A DNA stretch of 64,000 bases, taken from positions 84,093 to 148,092 of the forward strand of contig JAOUOT010000004.1 of NCBI GenBank assembly GCA_029880265.1. The letters are read 5' to 3'. The position numbers were made by a program, and so were the translations under genes. This DNA comes from Spirochaetia bacterium (GTDB taxonomy: Bacteria; Spirochaetota; Leptospiria; Turneriellales; JAOUOS01). The notes beneath the pieces were generated by a model, which was not told the DNA's origin, ran no database searches, and saw only the letters and a program-made list of their open reading frames with translations. Shown in pieces: positions 35,964 through 43,251 of the stretch (position 1 is the first letter of the stretch; the number at the start of each line of letters is the position of its first letter).

Positions 35964-38606
35964 TTATAAAAAAGCTTCTCCTGTTAAAATATCAAAATCA
36001 TTAAACTTATCTGCCTCTTTAGGCATTGGCAATAAACCTTCAGGGTAAGAAAATTCTGAAGCGTTTAGTTTGCCAAGAGGTATCTCGATGATTCCTTTTT
36101 TCAGCTGTTCTAACCGGTACAGGTATGTTTTTTCAAACCTGGCCCAAACCTGTTCATTGCTTTCAGTATCTTCGTTTTGCAGGCATTTGACGTTCTTAAA
36201 CCCTTCTTTCGCTGGCAATAGCTTGACTTTTGGTATTAAAAAATAGGCAAAATTTGGCCACTCTTTTTCTTTATACAAATAAGAATAAACCAGAAGCTGA
36301 AGAGCCGTATTCGCCTTGAGTTCGTTGGCAAAGCCCGACCATCCGCTGTATTTTAAATCTATAATGGCGCGCCTGTTCTCTTTTGAAGAAACGGCCATGT
36401 CAATATAACCCTGCAGTTTTGTGTCGTGAAAATCTTTTACAATGTATTTCTCAGTTTCGATGTTTTCAAAACCATTTTCAGAAAATAACTCTTTGAGTAG
36501 TTTTGCAGATCGAATTGTGTAATACAAAAGATTTTCACGCTCTGAAGCGGCAACAGGCAATAGCAAAGAAGACGCTTCTTTTTCAAAAAGCTTTTGAGCT
36601 TCTTCTTCGATGGCTTTTTTTATTTGAGCCTCGCCCGTGCCGTTTGCTTTTATTTTGCCTGTTAAAAATCTTTGTATCAGTTCATGAGATAAATTACCAA
36701 AAAGACGCGAGCCTTCTGAAATTGTAGAGATGTACGCGCTTCTAAGCCTCGCGCTGTTTTGAAGAATATAAATAAACGGATAAAATAACAAGTTTTTCAA
36801 GCTGCTGTAAGATTCTTTACGTTTACGACTTATGAGATAATCGCTTTCAATTTGCCACATCGGTTCAGCGGCCGGCAGATAACGGGGTTTGATCGTTTCT
36901 GTCTCTATGTTTAAAACCTTGCCGCCTTCTGATAATACCTGCTCTGCCTTAATCGTTACCTTGTCTAAATTTTCAACTTTACCCCGCATCATTTCATACA
37001 GAGGATGCGAAGATGTTTTTTCTGCCGACTTTTTCGCGGGTATAAATATGATAAGCCGTTTTGAACAAAAATTAACCGCCCTAACGGCCATAGAAGACAT
37101 TTCTTCAGTATAGTTTTTTTGATCAACGAGCTCGATATTCAGGTTCTTAAACTCTTCAAGTTCAATTTCAAACCACTGGCGCTGAGGCGCTCTCCATTTG
37201 TCTTCGCCTGTAAAATCAAACCATACCAGAGAATCTGTTTCGGCAAGCAAAGAAGCCGTATTGGCCAAAACGGTTTCTTTACCGGCCTGCGCTTTTGTTT
37301 CATCATTTTTAATGCCTGATGATAAAATTATAGAAGCAAGCTTTTCTAATTTAAGTTTTGTGATTTTCTTTTCGCCGTATGAATCGACTGTTTTTTTTAG
37401 TTCGCGGCATTGTGAGGCTAATATTAAAAGCTGGCGGCTTTCGGCGTTATCTGGCTTTGCCTGCCCTAATTTTTGGGCCCATGAGGCGAGTTTTTCGCAG
37501 TATTCATTTAGAATATTTACAGGTATGCCTTTTTCTTCATTAAAACGCTGAAAAGTAATATAGTCTTCTACTGATTTCAGGCATGATGCATCGGCGCCCT
37601 CAAGCGCCTTTTGCCATTTTCTGCCGCCAATGCCCGGCTGTTCAGATATGGCCTCAATAAGCTTATACCTTATTTTAGATGAAACTGGCGACAGAGGCAA
37701 AGATAAAAAATCAAGCAATGAATATATATTTACGGGTTCCCATAATAATTGCAAGAATGAAGGCATAATTTGTAAAACAGGCCTTGCCGAAGAATGTTCT
37801 GTCAGACCCTGAGAAGGAAGGCCTCTTTGACGGCAAATTTCGTCTAACAGCAAAGAATTATTTTCATCAATCATCACCATGTTATCATTTTGATTTTCAG
37901 TCAGAAAATTTGACCAGATTTCAGCGGCAATCGCGTCAGATTGTGTTTCTATGATTAAAAAAGTCTTGTCGGCTTTATCAAGCGTAACTTTTTTATTCTC
38001 TGAAGACAACGCCGTTTTTACAAGTTCTAAATTGCCCGCTGACTTTACGGGTTTTGCGTTAAAAGTATTTACTTTTACGCCGCTTTCTTTAAGAGCCTCA
38101 ATGAGTAGCCTGTAGGCCCTGGGCAATACAGTTTCTTTCTCTATCAGAACAAGTTCATCAAGTTCTAACTTTTGATTGGGTAGGCGATCTAATATCTGCC
38201 TGATTCTTTCAGACTCGCCTGAAGGCAGTATGGGGCCGCTTGATTCTATTTCGTATAAATCTTTCAGTCTTTTTATTTTCGTTTTTTTCAAATCAGACAA
38301 ATTAAAAGAACCGCCTAAACAAAGCTCATCTCGCCATTTTAATAAAGTTTCTGCCACGCCAATCTGATCGCGCTCAAATGACGCATGATAAAATCTGTCT
38401 GAATTATCGGCCGTCGCCAGCTTTTTCTTATAAACGGTTACGCGAAGAGCATACGAAGACTGAAGGTCAACAATACCCAGCATGGTTTCTAGTATTTGAA
38501 AAAGACGGTTATATGAAACATACGTTTCACCGCATGACGCCTTTTGCCCCCCCGGTATTTCAGGATAAAAGCGGTTTGAATTATCTTTTGTTACCCATAA
38601 ACGCAT
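35964..38606 (-). CDS. AddB-like PD-(D/E)xK nuclease subunit
   Basis: An 880-residue protein with a C-terminal RecB-type nuclease: GYIDMAVSSKENRRAIIDLKYSGWSGF, with the D-(x)n-D-x-K residues intact, and then QLLVYSYLY. The preceding 600 residues resemble an inactivated UvrD-like fold, as in AddB. There is no Walker A at the N-terminus, unlike AddB of Bacillus. Clustered cysteines for an iron-sulfur cluster are not obvious. The pair is expressed from a promoter with a GACA-N6-TGTC site 75 bp upstream. Confidence 0.78.
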   Translation of the reverse strand: MRLWVTKDNSNRFYPEIPGGQKASCGETYVSYNRLFQILETMLGIVDLQSSYALRVTVYKKKLATADNSDRFYHASFERDQIGVAETLLKWRDELCLGGSFNLSDLKKTKIKRLKDLYEIESSGPILPSGESERIRQILDRLPNQKLELDELVLIEKETVLPRAYRLLIEALKESGVKVNTFNAKPVKSAGNLELVKTALSSENKKVTLDKADKTFLIIETQSDAIAAEIWSNFLTENQNDNMVMIDENNSLLLDEICRQRGLPSQGLTEHSSARPVLQIMPSFLQLLWEPVNIYSLLDFLSLPLSPVSSKIRYKLIEAISEQPGIGGRKWQKALEGADASCLKSVEDYITFQRFNEEKGIPVNILNEYCEKLASWAQKLGQAKPDNAESRQLLILASQCRELKKTVDSYGEKKITKLKLEKLASIILSSGIKNDETKAQAGKETVLANTASLLAETDSLVWFDFTGEDKWRAPQRQWFEIELEEFKNLNIELVDQKNYTEEMSSMAVRAVNFCSKRLIIFIPAKKSAEKTSSHPLYEMMRGKVENLDKVTIKAEQVLSEGGKVLNIETETIKPRYLPAAEPMWQIESDYLISRKRKESYSSLKNLLFYPFIYILQNSARLRSAYISTISEGSRLFGNLSHELIQRFLTGKIKANGTGEAQIKKAIEEEAQKLFEKEASSLLLPVAASERENLLYYTIRSAKLLKELFSENGFENIETEKYIVKDFHDTKLQGYIDMAVSSKENRRAIIDLKYSGWSGFANELKANTALQLLVYSYLYKEKEWPNFAYFLIPKVKLLPAKEGFKNVKCLQNEDTESNEQVWARFEKTYLYRLEQLKKGIIEIPLGKLNASEFSYPEGLLPMPKEADKFNDFDILTGEAFL

Positions 38607-38680
38607 AAATTTAATCTTTTGCCCTTAAAAGCTCATTATAGCTATAATTCCATAATATATAATATCATTTCATTGTAAAG

Positions 38681-38696
38681 CGACATACCCCTGTCT
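38681..38696. promoter_or_regulatory. GACA-N6-TGTC operator-like element, site 3 (AddBA / hemerythrin divergent promoter)
   Basis: CGACA-TACCCC-TGTCT. Toward addB, 21 nt separate it from TATATT (38659-38654), about 50 bp before the start. Toward the plus gene, 21 nt separate it from TATTCT (38718-38723). Both directions keep the same spacing. Confidence 0.65.
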
Positions 38697-38723
38697 TTTT
38701 ATAAATTAAAGATGTCGTATTCT

Positions 38724-38937
38724 TAAAATATTCCATACCATCTGCCGGTATATTTTAAGGCCGCATTTACTTGCCAAATATCGCTTGATGGCGCGTCTCT
38801 GTTTTATTCTTAGACTAAGAAATCAGATAATAACTTAAAGACTGAAAAGTTTCAGATATTATTTTCATTGCATTGGCCGCGGCCAAAAAAATTTGAGAAA
38901 TCTTTTAGCGCGTTTTTTAAGTACCAACTAAACAGTT
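38724..38937. other. intergenic segment with short palindromes
   Basis: No gene. It contains CTTAGACTAAG (near 38811-38821), CTGAAAAGTTTCAG (38842-38855) and a perfect 14-bp palindrome TTGGCCGCGGCCAA (38873-38886). These may be leader hairpins for the hemerythrin-PAS gene; no ribosome-binding site is clear before ATG 38938. Confidence 0.35.
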
Positions 38938-39909
38938 ATGAATCCATTTATAAACGATATAGAAGATCTTGCCGAGGGTCATCCGGTTCGGGTTTATTTT
39001 GAAGAAAGTCTTTTGATAAAAAATATTTTATATGAAATCGCAAGTACTGATTTATACTCAGATTTTGAGGGGTTTGTAAATCTTTTTAACCAGTTAAGCG
39101 GTGTTGAAAAAAGATTTGCCAGAAAAGAAAATCAGCTTTTTCCTTATCTTGAAAAACACGGATGGAACGGGCCAAGCCAGGGTATGTGGGCCTTTCATGA
39201 TGAACTGAGATCCGAAATGAAATTGATTCGAAAATACGCAGACGAGAAAAACCTGAAAGAAATAGAACATAACTTAAATCATTTCATATCAGAAATGCAA
39301 AGACTGATGCACATTGAAGAGATTCGGTTGTTTCCCAACGCGATGAGTCTGTTAACCGAAGATGACTGGAAAGAGATGAGAGAAGGCGATGAAGAAATAG
39401 GGTGGATGTTAAATAATCCCCCAGCGCCGTATCCGCCAAAAGAAGAACGCACAGGCTACGGTCAGAATATCCCAAAAAAGGAATTCTCTTTTTCATTAGA
39501 AGATAAAATTCATTATGACGAGGGATACATGACCCCGCAGCAGGTAAATTTGCTTTTGAAATTTATGCCTGTTGATTTAACTTTTGTAGATGAAAATGAC
39601 AAGGTGATATTTTATAACCGCGGCAATGAGAGGGTTTTCCCTCGAAGCGCAGGCATCATTGGCCGTGAAGTAAAATTTTGTCACCCTCCTAAAAGCGTCG
39701 ATACCGTTTTGAAAATTCTCGAAGAATTCAAGAAAGGCACAAAAGACGCGGCAGAATTCTGGATAAAATATAAGCAAAGAGTTATTCACATCAGATATTT
39801 CGCGATAAGAGATGAAGACAAAAATTATAAAGGCGTCATAGAGATGTCGCAGGATATCACAGACATTCAAAAACTTGAAGGCGAACAAAGACTGTTAGAC
39901 TGGGAATGA
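38938..39909 (+). CDS. hemerythrin-PAS sensor protein (DUF438-type)
   Basis: A 323-residue cytoplasmic protein. The first 160 residues form a hemerythrin HHE-type four-helix bundle with metal-ligand candidates in EGHPVRVYFEES, KHGWNGP, AFHDELRSEM and MHIEEIRLFPNAM. A PAS domain follows (about 210-315: DLTFVDENDKVIFYNRGNERVF ... GVIEMSQDITDIQ). Such proteins are thought to sense oxygen, NO or redox. It has no output domain, so it may signal through a partner. It is divergent from the addBA pair under a shared operator-like element. Confidence 0.82.
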   Translation: MNPFINDIEDLAEGHPVRVYFEESLLIKNILYEIASTDLYSDFEGFVNLFNQLSGVEKRFARKENQLFPYLEKHGWNGPSQGMWAFHDELRSEMKLIRKYADEKNLKEIEHNLNHFISEMQRLMHIEEIRLFPNAMSLLTEDDWKEMREGDEEIGWMLNNPPAPYPPKEERTGYGQNIPKKEFSFSLEDKIHYDEGYMTPQQVNLLLKFMPVDLTFVDENDKVIFYNRGNERVFPRSAGIIGREVKFCHPPKSVDTVLKILEEFKKGTKDAAEFWIKYKQRVIHIRYFAIRDEDKNYKGVIEMSQDITDIQKLEGEQRLLDWE

Positions 39910-40158
39910 CAGAATTAAACTTTTGTTGAGGACGATTGAAAAAACTTCTTCATGATCGACATCAAAATATTGATGCGCAATAATATCGCGAAAACCTTTT
40001 GCTCCTTTCCAGTCAATGTCAGGGTATTTACTAAATAAAGCCCCTGCGGTTATTTTATCTACTTTTTTTACTGTTTCACCAATCGCCATAAAAAGCATAC
40101 AGATACTATCCAGCTTTTCTTCGCCTTCGCTTGATTTTTTGGCATGGATGTCAATAAG
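39895..40158 (-). pseudogene. truncated HepT-like toxin (DUF86)
   Basis: The in-frame sequence DSICMLFMAIGETVKKVD and GFRDIIAHQYFDVDHEEVF carries the HepT R-x4-H-x-Y motif (RDIIAHQYF). Only the C-terminal half survives (about 85 residues against 105-140). Upstream it runs into IDIHAKKSS and then a GC-rich palindromic block at 40159, where homology to HepT stops. A start at ATG 40098 would yield a 67-residue fragment without the first helices. No intact partner nucleotidyltransferase is next to it. Its end overlaps the hemerythrin-PAS gene by 15 bp. Confidence 0.65.
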
Positions 40159-40272
40159 CCGACGATGCCTATGCCCCCATACAGTACATTCCCTCGACTC
40201 TTCGCATGGCCGTAACGGGACATGCGTGCACAGAGTCGCTCCATTAGCGCGTACATCCTTGTACGCGCGGCT
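40159..40272. repeat. GC-rich nested palindrome block between YgiT-like and hepT fragment
   Basis: About 114 bp visibly richer in G+C than its surroundings. It holds GACTCT/AGAGTC arms, inside which CGCATG/CATGCG pair, and a separate CGCGTAC-ATCCTT-GTACGCG hairpin. It sits exactly where the HepT reading frame loses its N-terminal half and supplies the YgiT stop codon, so it looks inserted at a deletion. Confidence 0.6.
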
Positions 40273-40527
40273 CTATACAGCAAGTCTCAATTTTTCTTCT
40301 TCAATTGATTTGACTGACTTTTGAATAAGAGCCAACGCATTTTCTTCAAAAACAGGCTCGCCACATTGTTGGCATACCAAAGCAGGCAGCGCATTATAGT
40401 GAATCTGATAGTCTTTTCTTTCAACGGTAAAAGGCGCTGTTTTTTTTTCAAGTTTGCCTTTACAAAAAATACATTCCATTTTTTTTTCAGCCGATTGGCG
40501 AATTATTTGAATAAAATCGCTGCTCAT
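40273..40527 (-). CDS. YgiT-type zinc-finger antitoxin-like protein
   Basis: An 84-residue protein with two CxxC knuckles (CIFCKG and CQQCGEPVF) and the intervening PFTVERKDYQIHYNALPALVC, typical of MqsA/YgiT-type zinc-finger proteins that pair with MqsR- or DUF4258-type toxins. The start at 40527 gives 16 extra residues; starting at Met17 (40479) would match family length. No toxin gene is adjacent, so the partner has probably been lost. The stop codon lies in the inserted palindrome. Confidence 0.65.
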   Translation of the reverse strand: MSSDFIQIIRQSAEKKMECIFCKGKLEKKTAPFTVERKDYQIHYNALPALVCQQCGEPVFEENALALIQKSVKSIEEEKLRLAV

Positions 40528-40593
40528 TTTTTAAGCATAATAAATTTATCTTCTTATCATGTCATTTGTTTTTCTGGCTTTTGAGCAACCGGC

Positions 40594-40749
40594 AGGGGGT
40601 TATAACTTTTTATGAAAAAGTTAGCCAAAACAGAATGTTACTTTTCTTTGGCAGCAAAGAAAAGTAACCAAAAGAAACTGCCGCCGGTCGGCCATGCATC
40701 CTGCATGGATACCGGCGGGACTTGGCGCATGCATCCATGCATGCGCGGG
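40594..40749. repeat. palindromic repeat, copy A
   Basis: Direct-repeat partner of 41498-41699. It contains GTTACTTTTCTTTG/CAAAGAAAAGTAAC arms, then a CTGCCGCCGGTCGGCCATGC segment and stacked CATGCATCC units, and ends in GCATGCGCGGG. It lacks the two small palindromic insertions present in copy B. Confidence 0.8.
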
Positions 40750-40782
40750 CGCTGAAAAATTATTTTGTTAAAAAATTAAAAA

Positions 40783-40798
40783 CGATACACTCCTGTCG
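40783..40798 (+). promoter_or_regulatory. GACA-N6-TGTC operator-like element, site 4
   Basis: CGATA-CACTCC-TGTCG, with one mismatch in the left arm. It is 21 nt before TATAAA (40820-40825), which is 6 nt before the ATG of a deleted gene copy. Confidence 0.55.
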
Positions 40799-40831
40799 TT
40801 TAAATTATTTCAAATTTGGTATAAAAAAACC

Positions 40832-40948
40832 ATGAGACCGTTTTCGCGAGAGGTAAGATTTACCTATTTTGAAGAAGACGGCGCCCTCTTTTTTGCTGAT
40901 AATTTTTTCTTTAATTCGATAAGTTCTGAAGTTCCTTTGGCCCAGTAA
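40832..40948 (+). pseudogene. internally deleted copy of the 42762 gene
   Basis: It reads MRPFSREVR then FTYFEEDGALFF and ends out of family sequence after 38 residues. In the intact paralogue (42762-43109) MKPFSQEIK and LTYFEEDGLVYW are separated by about 55 residues. The deletion endpoints coincide with a short repeat (GAAATAAA) present at both places in the intact gene. The promoter with its operator-like site is conserved. Confidence 0.65.
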
Positions 40949-41059
40949 GTCTCTTCTTCTTTATGAGTTAATTTAGATATTGACTTTTGTACTGAAGCTG
41001 TCGCCGCATGCAGGGCATCATCGCTTGATTTTTCGGCATGGATGTCAATAATCCATTAC
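40864..41059 (-). pseudogene. C-terminal fragment of an unknown protein
   Basis: An open minus-strand frame without a start codon, bounded upstream by a stop, reads IDIHAEKSSDDALHAATASV and on to KKLSAKKRAPSSSK. Charged, helical, unrecognised. A 30-bp stretch (about 41022-41051) is nearly identical to 40128-40157 at the hepT fragment, so the two relics share an end. Confidence 0.4.
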
Positions 41060-41119
41060 AAGACAGGTTGTTCTTCAGTTATATGCGCGGGGCTTGAAAA
41101 AATTATTGTTTAAATGAAA

Positions 41120-41148
41120 AAAAAGCTAAGGCCGCTAAAAGCGGCCTT
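41120..41148 (-). terminator. intrinsic terminator, minus strand
   Basis: AAGGCCGCT-TTT-AGCGGCCTT (9-bp perfect stem, 41148-41128), followed on the minus strand by AGC and eight T. Upstream on the same strand is a UUCG-loop hairpin (GTTTGC-TTCG-GCAGC, near 41175-41155). Above that, near 41217-41190, lie TTGACT and TATTGT; together they suggest a short untranslated RNA or the end of a lost gene. Confidence 0.6.
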
Positions 41149-41278
41149 GCGCCCGCTGCCGAAGCAAACGGGGGGATATAAATACAATATCGTAAAAGTT
41201 ATTCTTATAGTCAACATCTTATGATACGTTGAATTTCTCTTGAGGCCAGACACTGGCAGATAATTTCTTTATAAGATA

Positions 41279-41434
41279 CCACCGCTATAGCGGTGGGCAA
41301 ATTCTCTCACAGAGGAATCATTTTTCTTTTCAAAACATATCAATTCGGTCAAAATTTTTGCATATTGAACCTTCTAAAAGAGAATATTGAAAAAAACTTA
41401 GTTGAAATTGTTTGCCAACGGCTATAGCCGTGGG
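41279..41434. repeat. REP-like pair of perfect palindromes
   Basis: CCACCGCTATAGCGGTGG (41279-41296) and CCAACGGCTATAGCCGTGGG (41415-41434) bracket about 118 bp in inverted arrangement (GTGGGCAAA at one side, TTTGCCAACGG at the other). This looks like a small non-autonomous element of the REP or MITE type. A related GCCGTGGG hairpin is at 53898-53935. Confidence 0.55.
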
Positions 41435-41497
41435 ACTAAAATAAATACATACCCGTATCTGGATTCATGAAATTTTTTGCGGTTATTGGGATCATTT

Positions 41498-41699
41498 AGG
41501 GGGTTAAACTTTTTATGAAAAAAGTTATTCAAAAACAGTATGTTACTTTTCTTTGCACCCTACGGGCAGACCGCAGCAAAGAAAAGTAACCAAAAGCTTG
41601 TACCGGCTTGCCGGTGAAACTGCCGCCGGTCGGCCATGCATCCTGCATGGATACCGGCGGGACTTGGCGCATGCATCCATACATCCATGCATGCGCGGG
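41498..41699. repeat. palindromic repeat, copy B, with nested insertions
   Basis: It follows copy A (40594-40749) over most of its length. The loop of the TTTCTTTGC/GCAAAGAAA hairpin has gained ACCCTACGGGCAGACCGCA, and CTTGTACCGGCTTGCCGGTG is inserted after CCAAAAG. An extra CATCCATA unit lies near the end. Both inserts contain a small palindrome of their own. Confidence 0.75.
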
Positions 41700-41734
41700 A
41701 TCCTAAAATAATATTTTTTTTAAAAAAACAAAAT

Positions 41735-41750
41735 CGACACACCCCTGTCG
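41735..41750 (+). promoter_or_regulatory. GACA-N6-TGTC operator-like element, site 5
   Basis: CGACA-CACCCC-TGTCG, perfect arms. It is 21 nt before TACTCT (41772-41777) and 86 bp before the 41836 start. Confidence 0.6.
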
Positions 41751-41835
41751 CGCGGGGTTTATAAATTATAGTACTCTCTATTAAAGATACTGGATATTTT
41801 TGCATTAAAGCAGAAGCATTTGATAAGGAGGCTTT

Positions 41836-42156
41836 ATGAAATATATTACAACAAACGGATACTGCCCTGAGTGCGAACTAAAGGGCAAAAAGACAGAGCT
41901 TTTTCTGAATTCCGGGGATATTTTTGAATGCCCGAAATCGCGTCTTCAGCTTGTAAAGTGCGCCGCGAATATGGCGGTCATTCTTCGCTGGAGGGGCAAA
42001 GGCGAGTTAAGAAAAACAGTCACAAAAGGCACAGATTATCTTAAAGGCCTTATTTTAACAAGAGCCAAAGATGAGCCGATGACGATAATATCAGAACGCA
42101 CCGCGTTTCATGATAAAGAAGAGCTGGCAGAGTATATCTCTGAGATTATAGAATAA
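41836..42156 (+). CDS. small zinc-ribbon-like hypothetical protein
   Basis: A 106-residue protein. The N-terminus holds a CxxC (YCPECELKGKK), a later C at ECPKSRLQ and another at VKCAAN, so a zinc ribbon is likely. The rest is a mixed fold ending in EELAEYISEIIE. Ribosome-binding site AAGGAGG is strong. It lies first in a set with the HEAT-like gene 11 bp downstream, under operator-like site 5. Function unknown. Confidence 0.6.
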   Translation: MKYITTNGYCPECELKGKKTELFLNSGDIFECPKSRLQLVKCAANMAVILRWRGKGELRKTVTKGTDYLKGLILTRAKDEPMTIISERTAFHDKEELAEYISEIIE

Positions 42157-42166
42157 AGAGGCATAT

Positions 42167-42709
42167 ATGGAAAAAATAGACATAAATGAACTGTACCCCA
42201 CTATTGAGAAACTTATGATTTTTAAAGATTCCGACGAGAATAATCCCGCCCATCTTATATCAAAAATTCCCAAAGATATGGTTCTGGCATTGCCATTTCT
42301 AATAAAGCTGACGAATCATTCTGATTTTGATGTAAGATATTTTGCCGGTACATATTTTGATGATTTGGCAGAAGCGATTAAAGAAGACGTTCAATATAAA
42401 AATAATAAATTTGATGAAGGTAAGCTGGCATTCATAAAATGTTTTTTACCCGAAATTATTGATTGTCTGATAACTGCAGAAGCAAAAGAAAAATATGCAA
42501 ATCAAGAAAGCTATCTGAAACTAAGTGTTATAAATTTACTGAAACTTTTTCCTGATGAATCAATTAAATTATTATTAGAAAAAAGCATCGCGCCGCCTTT
42601 GCTAAAGATGTATTGCCTGTCGTTATGCAAAGAAATTATACCTGATTTGAAATCATATTTGAAATCGCACTGGAATGATATTTTTAATGATCTTTTATCA
42701 GAAGAGTAA
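42167..42709 (+). CDS. helical-repeat hypothetical protein
   Basis: A 180-residue all-helical protein. Repeated LPFLIKLTNHSDFDVRYFAG and SYLKLSVINLLKLFPDESI segments look like HEAT-type repeats. No catalytic motif is visible. It follows the zinc-ribbon gene closely and its stop is 3 bp before operator-like site 6. Function unknown; it may be a scaffold or an immunity-like protein. Confidence 0.55.
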   Translation: MEKIDINELYPTIEKLMIFKDSDENNPAHLISKIPKDMVLALPFLIKLTNHSDFDVRYFAGTYFDDLAEAIKEDVQYKNNKFDEGKLAFIKCFLPEIIDCLITAEAKEKYANQESYLKLSVINLLKLFPDESIKLLLEKSIAPPLLKMYCLSLCKEIIPDLKSYLKSHWNDIFNDLLSEE

Positions 42710-42712
42710 AAA

Positions 42713-42728
42713 CGACACGGGTGTGTCG
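42713..42728 (+). promoter_or_regulatory. GACA-N6-TGTC operator-like element, site 6, with leaderless promoter
   Basis: CGACA-CGGGTG-TGTCG, perfect arms. It is 21 nt before a consensus TATAAT (42750-42755), which is 6 nt before ATG 42762. The best example of the arrangement. Confidence 0.75.
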
Positions 42729-42761
42729 TTTAAATTATTCCCATTTTGGTATAATAAAACC

Positions 42762-43109
42762 ATGAAACCGTTTTCACAAGAAATAAAAGATTTCATTAAA
42801 AACGAAAACTGGGTATTTGCCAAGACATACGCCAAAACATGGCCGCATGAATATATCATTCGCGACAAGGTTCATGATAAAGATATTTTTCTAAAGATGG
42901 CAAAGCATATAAGAGAGTTTGGCCGCGTAGAAAGGTTCTATGAAATAAAGCTAACTTACTTTGAAGAAGACGGGCTTGTTTACTGGACAATGGTTCCACC
43001 GGTTGGCGACGCTGAGTGGTACCCGCCAGAAAAAGAAGAAGGTATAAACCGGTGCCCGAAAGAGTCAACGTATGAAGAGAGGCTGAAAAGGGGTGAGGTG
43101 TTGGGGTAG
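42762..43109 (+). CDS. hypothetical protein with a deleted paralogue
   Basis: A 115-residue protein from ATG 42762; earlier in-frame starts lie in the upstream gene and the promoter. It starts MKPFSQEIKDFIKNENWVFA, contains KTWPHEYIIRDKV and LTYFEEDGLVYWTMVPP, and ends with a charged tail. No domain recognised. Its start lies only 6 nt after TATAAT, so the mRNA is probably leaderless. A deleted copy with a similar promoter is at 40832. Confidence 0.6.
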   Translation: MKPFSQEIKDFIKNENWVFAKTYAKTWPHEYIIRDKVHDKDIFLKMAKHIREFGRVERFYEIKLTYFEEDGLVYWTMVPPVGDAEWYPPEKEEGINRCPKESTYEERLKRGEVLG

Positions 43110-43151
43110 ACGATTCTGTTCAACGCGCACGAAATGGTTAACAGCAAGAGA

Positions 43152-43167
43152 CGAAATACCCTTGTCG
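43152..43167 (+). promoter_or_regulatory. GACA-N6-TGTC operator-like element, site 7 (helicase operon)
   Basis: CGAAA-TACCCT-TGTCG (one mismatch in the left arm). It is 21 nt before TACTAT (43189-43194). ACTATTAGAATTGACAA (43190-43206), immediately following, also occurs in front of the DUF262 gene at 61891-61875. Confidence 0.65.
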
Positions 43168-43251
43168 TTTAAATTGAATAGATTTTAATACTATTAGAAT
43201 TGACAAAATGGGTAAAGGGCTTAATTAGGTTTAGAAGAAAAGGGGAATTTT

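Noticed and set aside
40068..40283. minus-strand open frame of 71 codons
   Set aside because: It runs through the inserted palindrome and is out of frame with the recognisable HepT sequence.
41279..41434. insertion sequence with transposase
   Set aside because: Palindromic ends are visible but only about 118 bp lie between them and no transposase is encoded; kept as a REP-like repeat.
41560..41805. minus-strand open frame of 81 codons
   Set aside because: It lies across the palindromic repeat copy B, has repeat-derived composition and no ribosome-binding site.
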